Positions 34,917-46,390 of a stretch of 64,000 bases of DNA are shown piece by piece. The stretch is from Deroplatys truncata (lineage: Eukaryota; Arthropoda; Insecta; Mantodea; Mantidae). The stretch is from contig CM060979.1 of assembly GCA_030765065.1 (NCBI GenBank), positions 20,365,001 to 20,429,000 on the forward strand, read 5' to 3'. The stretch's first letter is position 1, and each line of letters begins with the position of its first letter. The notes beneath the pieces are model-generated. The model made no database searches, was not told the DNA's origin, and saw only the letters and a program-made list of their open reading frames with translations. The position numbers and the translations under genes were made by a program.

Positions 34917-35738
34917 TACTTTCTCTACAATGCACCAACGAAGTAGAGAAGATGCTGTATTCCACCCAAAAATTCGATATCGAATTCACCGGAAATACGT
35001 GTTTTCAGTCCCCTAGAATCTAAATCTCCCCCAAAAAGAAAAAAAAATTACAGAAAGGTTCGTGCGTGTCTGTGTGTCTGTGAACAGCATAACTCAAGAC
35101 GAAATGTCGGATAAATACAAAATTTGTATTTAAGTTCAGTATGTTCCAAAAATACGATACGAAGATTTTCAAGGCAACCCCTCACCCCAACTACCCTTTA
35201 CAAGGAACATTTTTCGAAAATTTGATTTTCTAAAAAAATGGCTGTACCGATTTTGATTAAAATACCATATATTAAAGATATTGTGACAAATAGGATGTAT
35301 ATCTTGAATTTACTGGGAATAGCCTATGAAGTCTTCTTCATTCGGAAGGAATTTTGCATAATCTTGTATAACAGCCTAAACATCAAGCGATAGACGAAAA
35401 CTTAGTACACAAAAGTTCAACTTTTTTGTAGCACAAGCCATTGCTGAGATATCCGTTGTTAATGGTTCCAATTCTTCTTTACTTGGTCGATTCCTTTCAA
35501 CATTCAGTTGTTTCTCGCGATGTCACGGAAACAGTTGGAATTTTAAGGCCAGCGTATAGCGTCCAGTTGTTAAACATTTGACTATCGCTGTTCCCTTTGT
35601 ATCTATAACGAAATGTGTAATGTAGCTATTTTTGCAAAGGTTTATTTGGATTAAAATGTAGTAGATGGAAAAATAAGCTTAGTTTGTTACCCAATACGAT
35701 AGAGGGTAGAGAAAGTTATGTGAGTGTGCCACATCAGA
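34917..35738 (+). mobile_element. Complete HINE-like element, older subfamily
   Basis: From TACTTTCTCTACAATGCACC to CCACATCAGA. Carries the TGTTTCTCGCGATGTCACGG block of the older subfamily. The microsatellite is short (GTGCGTGTCTGTGTGTCTG). Confidence 0.8.
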
Positions 35739-35744
35739 CTTTTT

Positions 35745-35897
35745 ATTTGTTATTCTCTGTACATGAATTATCCATTTTGTTTTGCATTCTTTTGCTTTAT
35801 CATTCAGGTTATATATTCCTAATTCCTTTCTTATTTCTTCATTTGTTTTATGGGTGATTTTTCTATATCCTGCAATTATTCCCCTTGGGAATTTCAC
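35745..35897 (-). pseudogene. LINE reverse-transcriptase C-terminal fragment
   Basis: The minus strand reads RKITHKTNEEIRKELGIYNL, then NDKAKECKTKWIIHVQRITN. This resembles the region just before the C-terminal tail of insect LINE polymerases (TN-EIREEL-IY...KW-NHL-RM). Cut off by the HINE 3' end on its right in gene order. Confidence 0.55.
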
Positions 35898-36404
35898 TTA
35901 AGTTACTGGAATCTCTGATTTGAAAATAAATAAAGTAAGATTAAGAGGTTTTTGGAGCGTGTTTTCTCCCATGCGCAACGTAACCATGTAATAATCGTGT
36001 CTGGTGTCATCTTGTTATGGTGAGATGATGCCAGTAATTTTGATGGAAAGTACTTTCACTTTCTCTTAAACATGTATATAGCTATAACAACAGCAGTAAG
36101 CGGCGCAGTAATGGGAAGAAAACAAGGGTCTGTATAGGGTTCGCTGACTCCTCGACTCATTACACGATCTCTCCAAGCAGTTGGTAAGCCTGACTGCCGT
36201 GACCGGAAGGCCTGCATTGCGTGCCCAACAGTTGCGGTCCAAAACTGAACAATATACAAAAAGGAATATATTTAGGTGTTGCAAAAATAGGTCAACTTGC
36301 GATGGAAGCAAAACTATTTGGTCTTCCTAAGAATAATTTCAGGTGTAGTGAGAAACGTAGATTTATTCACAAGCTTTGGCATATTCTATAGCGACATTCA
36401 TTAC
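35898..36404. other. Unassigned sequence
   Basis: Overlapping minus-strand frames at 36056-36311 have no recognisable motif. Confidence 0.25.
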
Positions 36405-36504
36405 CATATATTAGGTAGGAGAAGTACTTATATTCCAATCAGAAATTCTGTGTCGAAATTTCACAGAAATACCTGTTTTGAGGCCTGTTCAATTAAACAA
36501 AAAA
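36405..36504 (+). mobile_element. HINE-like 5' stub
   Basis: About 100 bp from ATATTAGGTAGGAGAAGTAC to the internal A-run AAACAAAAAA, where a full copy in the opposite orientation starts. The extreme tip is degraded. Confidence 0.65.
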
Positions 36505-37331
36505 TCTGATGTGATACATTAGTGAGTACACAAACTAATCTTACTAAGCCTCATTTTTCTATCTACTACATTTTAATCCAAATAAACCTTTGCAGAAATA
36601 GCTATATTACACATTTCGTTACAGATACAAAGAGAACAGCGACAGTCAAATGTTTAAGAACTGGACGCTATATGCTGGCCTTAAAATTCCATACTGTTTC
36701 CATGACATCGCGAGAAACAAGTGAATGTTGAAAGGACTTCGACCAAGTAAAGAAGAATTCGAACTATTAACAACGGATATCTCCGCAATGGCTTGTGCCA
36801 CAAAAAAGTTATTTGACATAAATTGAGCGTTTTAAAGAGATCTACAACTTTTGTATAGTAAGTTTTCGTCTATCGCTTGATGTTTAGGCAGTTATACAAG
36901 ATTATACAAAATTCCTTCCGAATGAAGAAGACTATTCCCAGAAAATTCAAGATATACCTCTTATTTTTCATGTAATTATATTAAAATAAGGTATTTTAAT
37001 CAAAATCATTAGAGCAATTTTTTAGGAAATAAAAAAATTTCGAGAAAAAAAATGTGTAATGTAAAGGATAGGTTGAGGTGGGGAATATTGCTGAAAATAT
37101 TCGTGTCGGATCTTTGGAAGGTACTGGACATAAGTGACAAATTAGGTGTTTATCCGACTTTTCTTTCAGTGTTACGCTGTTCCCAGAGACTCGCACGAAC
37201 CTTTTTCTAAAAACGCTTTTCTCGGATTCAGGAGGCCTCAAAACATGGGTTTCCGGTGAAATCTCGGTATTCAGTTTTTGGGTGGAATGCGATACCTTCT
37301 CTACCTACTAAGTAACATGGTAGAGAAAGTA
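36505..37331 (-). mobile_element. Complete HINE-like element, older subfamily
   Basis: From TCTGATGTGATACATTAGTG to TGGTAGAGAAAGTA. Lacks most of the hairpin-adjacent GACTTTCTCTAC motif. The microsatellite is nearly lost (CCAGAGACTCGCACG). Confidence 0.8.
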
Positions 37332-37589
37332 ATTATCACGTTGCTGTATGAATTATAAACCAAGAGGGGAGAGAAATACAGGAATGAACAACACATGTAG
37401 GTAGAAGTGCCATAAGGTGTCATTCACAATGAAAATTAAGCATTAACATAAGGACGTAAACCTTAACACTGTATGTTGTTATTCACAGTCATTGATAATG
37501 AATTTTATTTTCGTGTAAGTATTGTTTCTATTCTTCACTATCGTCGAATAAACAGTATGCACTTACGTGAAATGTATGGGCATTATCTT
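37332..37589. other. Unassigned sequence
   Basis: No recognisable feature. Confidence 0.3.
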
Positions 37590-37669
37590 CTTCTTTAACG
37601 GATTACCCTTCTCTTTGTAGCACTTACACCCTCAATGAATAACAAGCCATTGTCTTAAGTCAGTAGCCT

Positions 37670-38058
37670 GTCCCCGCATTCGAGGTCCTGTATTCGATTC
37701 CCGGTGACCGACCACTCTGACCCATGGGTTTTTTTCGGAGTTTTCCCGGGTCGTCAGATGAATACTGGAGTGGCTTCTTTTATCTCTCGAATTTCCTGTC
37801 CCTGCATTTCGTTCCATTAATCATTTCATTCAAGTTTGTTTTATGTGTCGGCGATGGTGTTTAGGTGCAGCGTAGCAGGAAAAAGAGTCCTCTCTATGAA
37901 CTTTCTCCGTTCCTTGGCCTTGGGATGGTTGCCGAAGTACATGGATAGCCCCTTGGGGGGTTGTTGGACCCTGTGTGGCGTAGGGTCCTCAGTCCGCCTG
38001 TCTAGCTGCCGGGGCGTTTCAATCTGGAACTGTAGGAACCCGCTTCACAACCCAATCT
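37670..38058 (+). mobile_element. Nested SINE, head truncated
   Basis: Has B-box-like TATTCGATTCCCGG and the shared SINE body TTTTTTTCGGAGTTTTCCCG, GGGTCGTCAGATGAATACTG and TTTCCTGTCCC. The flanks CAGTAGCCTGT and CAGTAGTCTGT could be a target duplication, but they also match the array unit, so this is ambiguous. Confidence 0.65.
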
Positions 38059-38063
38059 AATCC

Positions 38064-39000
38064 AGTAGTCTGTTGAGGAACAAGCAAACTCTGGATCATA
38101 GCATATCCAGGATGGGTGATCAGCCCAATGACAAGCTAATGTCTTGTGTCAGTAGTCTGTCGAGGAACAAGCAAACTCTGGATCATAGCATATCCAGGAT
38201 GGGTGATCAGTCCAATGACAAGTCAATGCCTTGTGTCAGTAGCCTATCGAGGAGCAAGCAAACTCTGGATCATAGCATATCCAGGATGGGTGATTAGCCC
38301 AATGACAAGCCAATGTCTTGTGTCAGTAGTCTGTCGAGGAGCAAGAAAACTCTGGATCATAGCATATCCAGGATGAGTGATCAGCCCAATGACAAGCCAA
38401 TGTCTTGTGTCAGTAGTCTGTCGAGGAGCAAGAAAACTCTGGATCATAGCATATCCAGGATGAGTGATCAGCCCAATGACAAGCCAATGTCTTGTGTCAG
38501 TAGACTGTCGAGGAACAAGCAAACTCTGGATCATAACATATCCAGGATGGGTGATCAGCCCAATGACAAGCCAATACCTTGTGTCAGTAGTCTGTCGAGG
38601 AACAAGCAAACTCTGGATTATAACATATCCAGGATGGGTGATCAGCCCAATGACAAGTCAATGCCTTGTGTCAGTAGTCTGTCGAGGAGCAAGCAAACTC
38701 TGGATCATAACATATCCAGGATGGGTGATCAGCCCAATGACAAGTCAATGTCTTGTGTCAGTAGTCTGTCGAGGAACAAGCAAACTCTGGATCATAACAT
38801 ATCCAGGATGGGTGATCAGCCCAATGACAAGTCAATGTCTTGTGTCAGTAGTCTGTCGAGGAACAAGCAAACTCTGGATCATAACATATCCAGGATGGGT
38901 GATCAGCCCAATGACAAGCCAATACCTTGTGTCAGTAGTCTGTCGAGGAACAAGCAAACTCTGGATCATAACATATCCAGGATGGGTGATCAGCCCAACG
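38064..39000. repeat. 87-bp minisatellite, 11 units
   Basis: Units start at 38064, 38151, 38238 and so on to 38934, exactly 87 bp apart with no indels and only scattered substitutions; the last unit is partial. Core: CAGTAGTCTGTCGAGGA, ACTCTGGATCATA, ATATCCAGGATGGGTGATCA. Because 87 is a multiple of three, several frames stay open on both strands; these are not genes. Confidence 0.97.
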
Positions 39001-39275
39001 CCTGATATTGCGGTGAACAAGAAGGAAATGAAGTGTAGTGATGAAAGGGATGATAGGAAAATTCGCTGATCAAATTTTCCAACCAACATTCCGAAAACCG
39101 CAAATAAACCTTCGGTCAGGTTGGTCGACTCCGGCGGTTTGAACCCGGGAACTCCTACCGCCTGAGCCATCCCACTCGATTTTGGAGAATCACGGAAGTA
39201 GACCTTTATGTTGTATTTCAATCTCATCTTCGTTCTCCAGTGATGCACTTATCACACTTATATCGCAGTATACTA

Positions 39276-39836
39276 CAGGGAGAGCCAGAAGACTACGAAC
39301 CGGCTACGCGGTGTTTTTCCTGTCCGCGTCCTTCGGAGCTCGTTGCCATCTGCCAGTATCATAGAGAGGCGCGGATGAAACCATATAACATTTTAAAAAC
39401 TACTTTTAAAGGTTTGGCTTAACAAGTTTATGAAAATGTGTTTGAGGACAGAATTATTAGCAGAAATTTGTGGCCCCCTCGGTCCCGCGACCTAACCCCC
39501 TGCGATTTCCTCTGGGGTAACTTAAAACAAAGTGTATAAGACAAACTCACACACCCTGGAAGAATTAAAAAAAAAATATCCGCCAGGAATTTGCCAGCAT
39601 TTCACAACGTGAACTACGGCGATTGATGGATAGTTTCCTAAAGAGGTGCCAAAAATGTATGGACCACGACGGTGGCCAGTTTCAGCATCTACTTCCATAA
39701 AGTTGGTAAGCAAAGCCTTTAAAAGTAGTTTTAAAAATGTATGGTTTCATCCACACCTTTCTATGATAGCGGCAGACGGCAACGAGTGCCGAGGACGCGG
39801 ACCGCGCAGCTGGTTCGTAGTTTTTGACTCTCTCTG
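39276..39836 (+). mobile_element. Mariner-type foldback MITE with transposase tail
   Basis: TA at 39274-39275 and 39837-39838. Arms of about 150 bp start CAGGGAGAGCCAGAAGACTA and its inverse. The core (about 39450-39700) encodes in broken frames a transposase end: an ICGPLGP-like remnant of the PP-SPDLTPCDFFLWG block, TNSHTLEELKKKYPP, and a GG-FQHL-like end. Internal deletion joined the C-terminal part to a copied left arm. Confidence 0.85.
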
Positions 39837-40051
39837 TATTACAGCATAGCGTTAACGACCATTGAATGTTATTCAGAGGGAAAAAAAGTATTTTAAGATC
39901 GCTGACCTGGGTACTTTTTAACACTCAATCGGTAGTTTCTTTAATTTCTTGCAAACTTTAGTCACTGTAGCTTATTTTTAGAACAAAATATGCAGCTATC
40001 ACAAACCAACATTTTTGTACACACTGTACCTACTACATAAAAAAAATCTAA
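39837..40051. other. Unassigned sequence
   Basis: No recognisable feature. Confidence 0.3.
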
Positions 40052-40754
40052 TCTGATGTGTAACACTCACAAGCCTTTCTCTAGTCACCCATCTACAAAC
40101 TACTGCTACAAAATCTTCTTCTACTTTTTGTTAATCGAGATACACTTTCATTACACATTTCGTTATAGGAATAAGAAGGATACAATAGGCTAAAGCAATT
40201 GTCAGAATCTTGAAAAGCGGATCGCTATGATTCCAGTTCCAGTTCCCTGCATGTCCAGGAGAAAAAAAACAAATAGTGAATTACCACTTGAAAATGTTTA
40301 CGTTGATATTCAAACTAATAACAGCGACTATCTCGGAAATGGTTAAGGCCACAAAAATGTTGATTTGACATAAATTGTATGCCTTAAAGTAATCTACTTT
40401 TTTTGTTTGTTAGATATATTTTAATCAAAATCGCCAGAGCAGTTTTTGAGAAATAAAGCATAACGAAGCATTCTCCATGTAATTGGTAGTTCACGTTAGA
40501 GGGGATTTTCTTGAAAATCTTCGTGTCGTATTCTTGGAAGATACTACTGGACTTAAATATCAAGTTTGGTGTTTAACCGACTTTTCAATTTTCTGAATTA
40601 TGCTGTTCACAGAGAAGACACAAACCTTTTTCTAAAATGATTTTTAAGTTACAGAGAGCCTCAAAAATGTATTTCCGATGAAATCTCGATATAGGATTTT
40701 TAAGTGGAATACAATACTCTCTCTAATTAATATAAGTACCTAGAAGAGAACGTA
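40052..40754 (-). mobile_element. HINE-like element, diverged and short
   Basis: From TCTGATGTGTAACACTCACA to AAGAGAACGTA. 703 bp, with internal deletions and almost no microsatellite (TTCACAGAGAAGACAC). Confidence 0.75.
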
Positions 40755-41350
40755 AAAGTGTTCTTCGAAATACTAATATTGTCGTAACCTCTTTATAAAT
40801 TCAGCTCAATGGGGGGTAGAGCAATAGGCATCAGGATCTAACATATAACAAATTACACGAGGTCCGACGGGGCGAGATAATAGAAGTCCCTAATACACCT
40901 GAAAATTCCTAAAACGTGTCTACATCTTGAAGGAAGAAGGATCAAATAGCTACTGAAAATCACATGCCAGAACTTTAGATTGACAAAAATGTATTGGATA
41001 TAAATGGATACAAAATATTACCTGTTTGCCATCGGCGACGAGTCGATCATGTTGTGGCCATTCTACACGGGTGCTCCCTTGCAAGAGGGAGAAGCAACTG
41101 ACGCTACCTCCTAACAAACCGGTTTCCCCCACTATTCTGACATCATCCAATCTCTGTTACCAACCCACACACTAGTACATACATTTCCAACCACCAAACA
41201 AACATTACCCTAACCAAATGTCACATCATGATACAACTGGAAACTGAACCCCGTTGATGTTTTATCTGGGTACTTCATTTTTAAACTAGCCATAACTAAG
41301 ACAGGTGTTTGTTTCATGTTTTTTCCTTCTCTCCTAAGCATTACTGGTTA
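40755..41350. other. Unassigned sequence
   Basis: C-rich patch at 41140-41260 (CCAACCCACACACTAG...). No family recognised. Confidence 0.3.
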
Positions 41351-42089
41351 TTATCTGTACTGTGTATAGTTAGGGGAAGTATTATATTGCACCCAAAAGT
41401 TCGGTGTCGAGCTTTCACCGGAAATAAATGTTTTGAGGCCTTTCCGAACCCAAAAAAATGAATTTTTAGAAAAAAGGTTCGTGTATCTGTGAACTGTATA
41501 ATTCAAAAACTAAAAGTCGGTTTAAACACCAAACTTTATATAAGTTCAGCACCTTCCAAGGATGCGACACGAAGATTTTCATAGAAAGTGTCCCCACTCC
41601 AAACTATTCTTTACATAGAAATATTTTTCGAAAACTTGGATTTTCTCAAAAATAATTAAACTGCCGTATGTTAAAGATATTTACATGAGAAACAAAATGT
41701 ATACATTGAATTTTCTGGAAATAGTTTTTGAAGCCCGCTTATTAGAAAGGAAAAAACACAATTTATTTCAAACAACTTTCTTTGTGACATGAGCAATTTC
41801 CGAGATATCCGTTATTAATGGCTCAAATTGTTCACTAATTTGTCATTTTAAAGGCTGTCGACATTCAGTTGTTTCTCACAATGTCATGGAAACAGTATGG
41901 AATTTTAAGGGCAGCATATAGCGCCCAGTTCTTAAACATTTGACTATCGCTGTTCCCTTTGTTTCTGTAATGTTTAATTTGCAAAGGTTTATCTCAATTA
42001 AAATAAAGTGGATATGCAAATAAACTTTCGTACGTACACACTAATAAATGATAGAGGGTAGAGAATGTTATTAAATGTAGCACAACAGA
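41351..42089 (+). mobile_element. HINE-like element, older subfamily
   Basis: From a degraded tip (ATCTGTACTGTGTATAG) to AGCACAACAGA. No microsatellite left (TTCGTGTATCTGTGAAC). Confidence 0.7.
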
Positions 42090-42692
42090 TATATATTTTC
42101 TTTTTTTCTAGCCGTAACGTTTTAATACTGGATTATTGCTCCAAGGAGTATCATCATACAAGTTCGTTTGGTAATTCAAACAAATAAATGAATGTTTTAG
42201 TGTTTTCTGAAGTACCCACGAAGTGTGTGAAAAACGTGTGGTTTAATTAGGATGGTCCCTTTTCTATTTCAAGTGATGTCTTTGCGTGTGAGTAAAAAGA
42301 TTCGGCATTAAAATGTGAAAGTGGTTCCTGTTGAAGGTCCGCGGCGGTCCTTGACGCTTGCCCTTGTTTTGGTTTTGGTCCTCCCCTCCTTGAGTAATGG
42401 AACTGTATCACTTTCTCTGGTACAGAACAGTGGGTAGATTTGATTGCGATTACGACGTTAACTTTTTGAGAAGGCCATTTGAGCACTGTCCTTGGGTGCG
42501 ACAGTGATCAGAGTTCCATTCCAGACGGAACGTTGTTCCCACGGTATTGTAAGATTCGCAGATATTTTAAACCCTATGACATCACTGCTTCCTGGCTTAT
42601 TGCCCTACTGAACAAGAGCGATGATGATGATGATGCGGAGTGAAAGTTATTACAGCTTACGCTGGAGAACAACGGAATTGCGACGACATGCG
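42090..42692. other. Unassigned sequence
   Basis: One minus-strand frame of 79 codons (42247-42486) without a recognisable domain; a short GAT run at about 42613. Confidence 0.3.
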
Positions 42693-43362
42693 GTAAAGAG
42701 AGAGTAAGAAACAAGCTAGAAATGAGAGAAACAAAGAAAGTGAAAATGGGAGTGACAGAAAGAGAGAAGGAAAAAAAGAAAAACTAAAGAAAGATAGAGA
42801 GAAAAATAAATAAAAAAGAAAGATATAGAGAGAGAAACTGAATATAAGGAGAGAGAGAAAGAAAGGGAGAAGGAAAGCGAAAGTGAAGAAAAATAGACAA
42901 ATAGAAAAAGGGAGAAGAAAAGAGAGATAGAAAAACAAATAAAGGCAAAAAAACTAAGTGAAAAATGATAGACAGAAAGAAAGAGAGAAAGAAAGAAAAC
43001 CAAAAAGAGAAAGATAAGAAAGAGGGAAAAGAAGAAAGAAAGAAGAACAGGCAGAAGACAGAGATAGACAACAAAGAGAAAGGCAGAAGGAAAGAGAGAT
43101 AGAGAGAAAGAAATACAGAGAAACATATTAAATAAAAACGAGAGGAATAAGAAAGTGAAAACCAGAAAGACAGAAATAAACAGAGAAGGAAAGAAAGCCA
43201 AGTAGAGGGAAAGAGAGGAAAGAGAAAAGGTAGGAACGAGAGATTGAACAGACAATAGAGAGAAAGGAAAAAGGAGAGCCAGAGAAAGGGAGAAAAAGAG
43301 ACAAACAAAGGAAAGAGAGAGTACGAAAGAAAGCCAAAAAGACAGAAGGAAATAAAGAAAAC
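42693..43362. repeat. Polypurine tract of about 670 bp
   Basis: Nearly all A and G on the plus strand, as irregular GAAAGA/GAGAGA words with few pyrimidines. The overlapping F/L/S-rich minus-strand frames (254 and 197 codons) are translations of this polypyrimidine strand. Confidence 0.95.
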
Positions 43363-43730
43363 TAGTCTCGAGGCCACCAGCGCATGTTAGAAGTAGTGGC
43401 AGCAATACTGCAAACTCTTGACAACCGAAGTTAAAATATTCTCTTAACATCTTGTTTGCTAACATTGTGTTAAAATGCAACTGAAGTTAGCTGAAGCTTT
43501 CAGATCAAAGCCAAAGTCTAGAACAGTTACTTTACAGCTGGGATTAAACTTCTAAGCTTATGTCGCCCAAACTGCGGCCACAAGCATATTTGAACAGCCA
43601 CGTGATTCAATTTGGCGTGTCACACACACACAAACACACACAACAACCCATAAATAATCATTCTAAAACTGCGTATTTAGCACGGTAATAGTTTGATCGA
43701 AAGAAGGCGACTCTCATGACAGCAAACAAT
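43363..43730. other. Unassigned sequence
   Basis: Small CA run at about 43619-43645; otherwise nothing recognised. Confidence 0.3.
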
Positions 43731-43739
43731 TATCGTCCT

Positions 43740-44082
43740 CCTTCCTCTTCTTTAACGGATTACCCTCTTCTTTATGGGACTTGCAAGCCAATGCCTTGTG
43801 TCAGTAGTCTGTCGAGGAGCAAACAAACTCTGGATCATAGCATATCCAGGATGGGTGATGAGCCCAATGTCTGATATGGCGGTGAACAAGAAGGAAATGA
43901 AATTTAGCGATGAAAAAGATGATAGGAAAATGCGCGGATCGAAGTATCCTTTCCAACATTCGTCTAACGGCCGAAGAAAAACTGCAAAAAAACTTTCGAT
44001 CAGATTGATCAGTCCCGGAGATTTGAATCTGGGATCTCCCGAATGCAGTCCACAGACGTTACCGCCGAGGCATCCCGTTCGG
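43740..44082 (-). mobile_element. tRNA-derived SINE, single-unit relative of 37590-39180
   Basis: Flanked by the 9-bp direct repeat TATCGTCCT (43731-43739 and 44083-44091). The minus-strand head has a B-box-like GATTCAAATC; the tail is rich in GAAGA. It carries one copy of the 87-bp segment. Confidence 0.85.
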
Positions 44083-44126
44083 TATCGTCCTTGATACTCG
44101 TACTAATTCACAAGACTATTTTTAAT

Positions 44127-44486
44127 TTATCTATTACTAATCTATAACCCTAGAGGAAGTATCTTTTTCCACCCAAAAATTCGATACGTTGATTTCACCA
44201 TAAATACACGTTTTGAAGTTCCCTGAATAAATAAAAAATATTTTTTGGAGAAACGTCCGCGAGTATGTGTGTGTGAACAGCGGAACTAAAAAACGAAAAG
44301 TCGGTTAAATACCAAAACTGGTACTATACTTCAGCGACTTACAAGGACACGAAGCTTTTCAAAAATGTCCTCCCGCGCCAAACAACCCTTTACATGGAAA
44401 TTTTTGTTATCCTTTACTTTCTCAAAAATGATTCTAAGGAGTTTTATTAAAATATCATTGATGTGTTATTTTATGGTTCATGACAG
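44127..44486 (+). mobile_element. HINE-like 5' part
   Basis: From a degraded tip (TTATCTATTACTAATC) to GGTTCATGACA. The SINE that starts here interrupts or truncates it; no continuation found. Confidence 0.65.
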
Positions 44487-45052
44487 CCTTCACCGAGCGG
44501 GATGGATCAGGCACCAACGTCGTTGCCCGCATTAGGAGGTCCCGGGTTTGATTCCCGGTGGCCACCCACTCTGATCATAGGGTTTTTTCGTGGTTTTCCT
44601 CTGGTCGCCTAGGCGAATACTGTGCTGGTGTATTCTACTACGATTTCTCCTTTCCCTTATTTCCTGTCATTTCATTTTTTCAGGAAGTGTCTTCGGGTTT
44701 CTTGGTCCGGCTAGTGTCGGACAGATAGCATGATTGCTGCACTTTGTAAAGGATTTCTCCCCGCAAGACGCCAGGGTGCGCTGGCCCGCTTGCTGCGACA
44801 CCTTCGTCGCCCTCTCGCGGGGTTCTTCGCCTCTGCTGGTGAAAGCGGGTGTTTTCCAACTGGAAATATTGGGGGACTTCCGTGCGTCTCTTTGGACGGT
44901 TCTACCTGCGGTCCTCAGACCTGCCTCTCGGGGTGTAGTTACAATAGATGTAGTTGGTCGCAGTGGCGAGATGTTCGCTCTACCTCTACCTCTGAGACAA
45001 CTTTTGTTCTTCTCCACTATTATTTCCCTTCTATTCCTGTCATATAAAACAC

Positions 45053-45099
<47 letters not shown>

Positions 45100-45105
45100 T
45101 AGCTT
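44487..45105 (+). mobile_element. tRNA-derived SINE with (AAT)n tail
   Basis: Head GCCTTCACCGAGCGGGATGG with B-box-like GGGTTTGATTCCCGG at about 44541, then the body GGGTTTTTTCGTGGTTTTCC, and a 3' run of AAT units (45053-45105). The middle (44734-45050) is GC-rich and open in two frames by chance. Related by body sequence to 7763-8122. Confidence 0.75.
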
Positions 45106-45139
45106 AGGTATAGGTTATACAACGGATGGGGACAACTTG

Positions 45140-45515
45140 CGCACTACGACCTATAGGATCTATTGTGGTTACGATCCCCCAAGAGGAAGGGACGAAGTGA
45201 AGGAACCACAGAAGGTTACAGCCGAAGCCAGATAGTTTCACAGAGGCGAGGAAGTTCTAAACAATTCCAGGCTCGAAGAACCGTCCCACTGGAGCTGCCT
45301 ATAGAAGGCGATGAACGACCCGTCGACCAAGCAGCCCTCTACTGCAGCCAAGCAGTTGCCCACGGGGAAATGATGACAAACCGCCTCAACATTCGCCTAC
45401 CGACCAAGAAAAACCATAAAAAAACCAAGGTCAGAGTGGACGGTCGACAGGAATCAAATCCGGAACCTCCATAATACGAGCCTCCACGTTACCGCGGAGT
45501 CATCTCGCTCGGTAA
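45140..45515 (-). mobile_element. tRNA-derived SINE
   Basis: Head at the right (minus strand GATGACTCCGCGGTAACGTG and B-box-like GGATTTGATTCC); body collinear with the SINE at 7763-8122. It lies tail to tail with the preceding SINE. Confidence 0.75.
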
Positions 45516-45527
45516 TAATAATGAAAA

Positions 45528-46333
45528 TCTGATGTGATACATTCACATTACTTTTTCTACCCTCTCTCGTTTATTAGTGAGTATACAAGTTGTTATTACT
45601 AAAGCTTATTTTCATATCTACTAATAACAAAAAAAAAAACAGTGATAGTCAAATGTTTAAGAACTGGACGCTATATGCTGACCTTAAAATTCTGCACCGT
45701 TTCCATGACATCGCGAGAAACAACTGAATGTTGGAAGGACTTTAATGACCAAAAATGAACAATTCGAACTATTAATAACGGATATCTCAGAAATGGCTTA
45801 TGCCACAAAAAGCTTATTTGAAATAAATTGTGTGTTTCAAAGAGATTTACATTTTTGTGTAGTATACGTTTTCGTGTATCGCTTAACGTTTACTAGCTAT
45901 ATAAGCTTATACAAAATGCTTTCCGAATGAAGAAGACTTTAAGACTGTTCTCAGAAAATCCAAGATATAAATTTTATTTATTATGTAAATATCTTTAATA
46001 ATGTTATTTTAATAAAAATCGTTAGAGCCGTTTTTTAGAAAATTAAAATATTCGAAAAACGTTCTATGTAAAGGTTAGTTGAGGTGAGGGGTTTTTGTGG
46101 AAAATCTTCGTGTCACATTCTTGGAAGACACTGAACTGAAATACCAAGTTCGGTACTTATCCAACTTTTTGTTTTTGAGCTATGTTGTTCACAGGCACAC
46201 AGCACACGGGCCTTTTTCTCAAAATGCTTTTTTGGATTCAGGTGGTCTCAAAACGATATTTCCGGTGAAATCTCGGTATCGAATTTTTGAGTGCAATGCA
46301 ACACCTTCTATACCTATGTATGCGGTACAGAAA

Positions 46334-46336
<3 letters not shown>
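45528..46336 (-). mobile_element. Complete HINE-like element, older subfamily
   Basis: From TCTGATGTGATACATTCACA to GGTACAGAAAGTA. AAT-repeat sequence lies on both sides, so it inserted into or beside such a repeat. It shares GCGAGAAACAACTGAATGTT with the copies at 6950 and 36505. Confidence 0.8.

Positions 46337-46389
<53 letters not shown>
46337..46389. repeat. (AAT)n microsatellite
   Basis: About 18 units directly after the HINE 5' tip. Confidence 0.95.

Positions 46390-46390
<1 letters not shown>

Larger units (their letters stand above)
37590..39180 (-). mobile_element. tRNA-derived SINE with internally amplified 87-bp unit
   Basis: Head at the right: on the minus strand a B box GGTTCAAACC near 39140 within CCCGGGTTCAAACCGCC, preceded by GATGGCTCAGGCGGTAGG. 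The body continues to a tail at CTTCTTTAACGGATTACCCT (about 37590). Its relative at 43740-44082 has the same head, body and tail with one internal unit, so this copy has expanded. A second SINE (37670-38058) is inserted near the tail end of the array. Confidence 0.8.

Noticed and set aside
38064-39000. CRISPR-like regular repeats
   Set aside because: Units are contiguous 87-bp tandem copies without unique spacers, and the context is eukaryotic.
38244-39248. Several 120-230-codon frames on both strands in the 87-bp array
   Set aside because: Unit length is a multiple of three, so frames stay open automatically. The single-unit SINE relative shows the sequence is non-coding.
42716-43480. 254-codon minus-strand frame rich in F, L and S, resembling a membrane protein
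   Set aside because: It is the translation of a polypyrimidine strand. Overlapping frames (42784-43377, 42657-42938) look alike, and there is no conserved motif.
44730-45122. Overlapping 105-151-codon frames on both strands
   Set aside because: They lie in the GC-rich body and AAT tail of a SINE; no domain and no conservation of frame between SINE copies.
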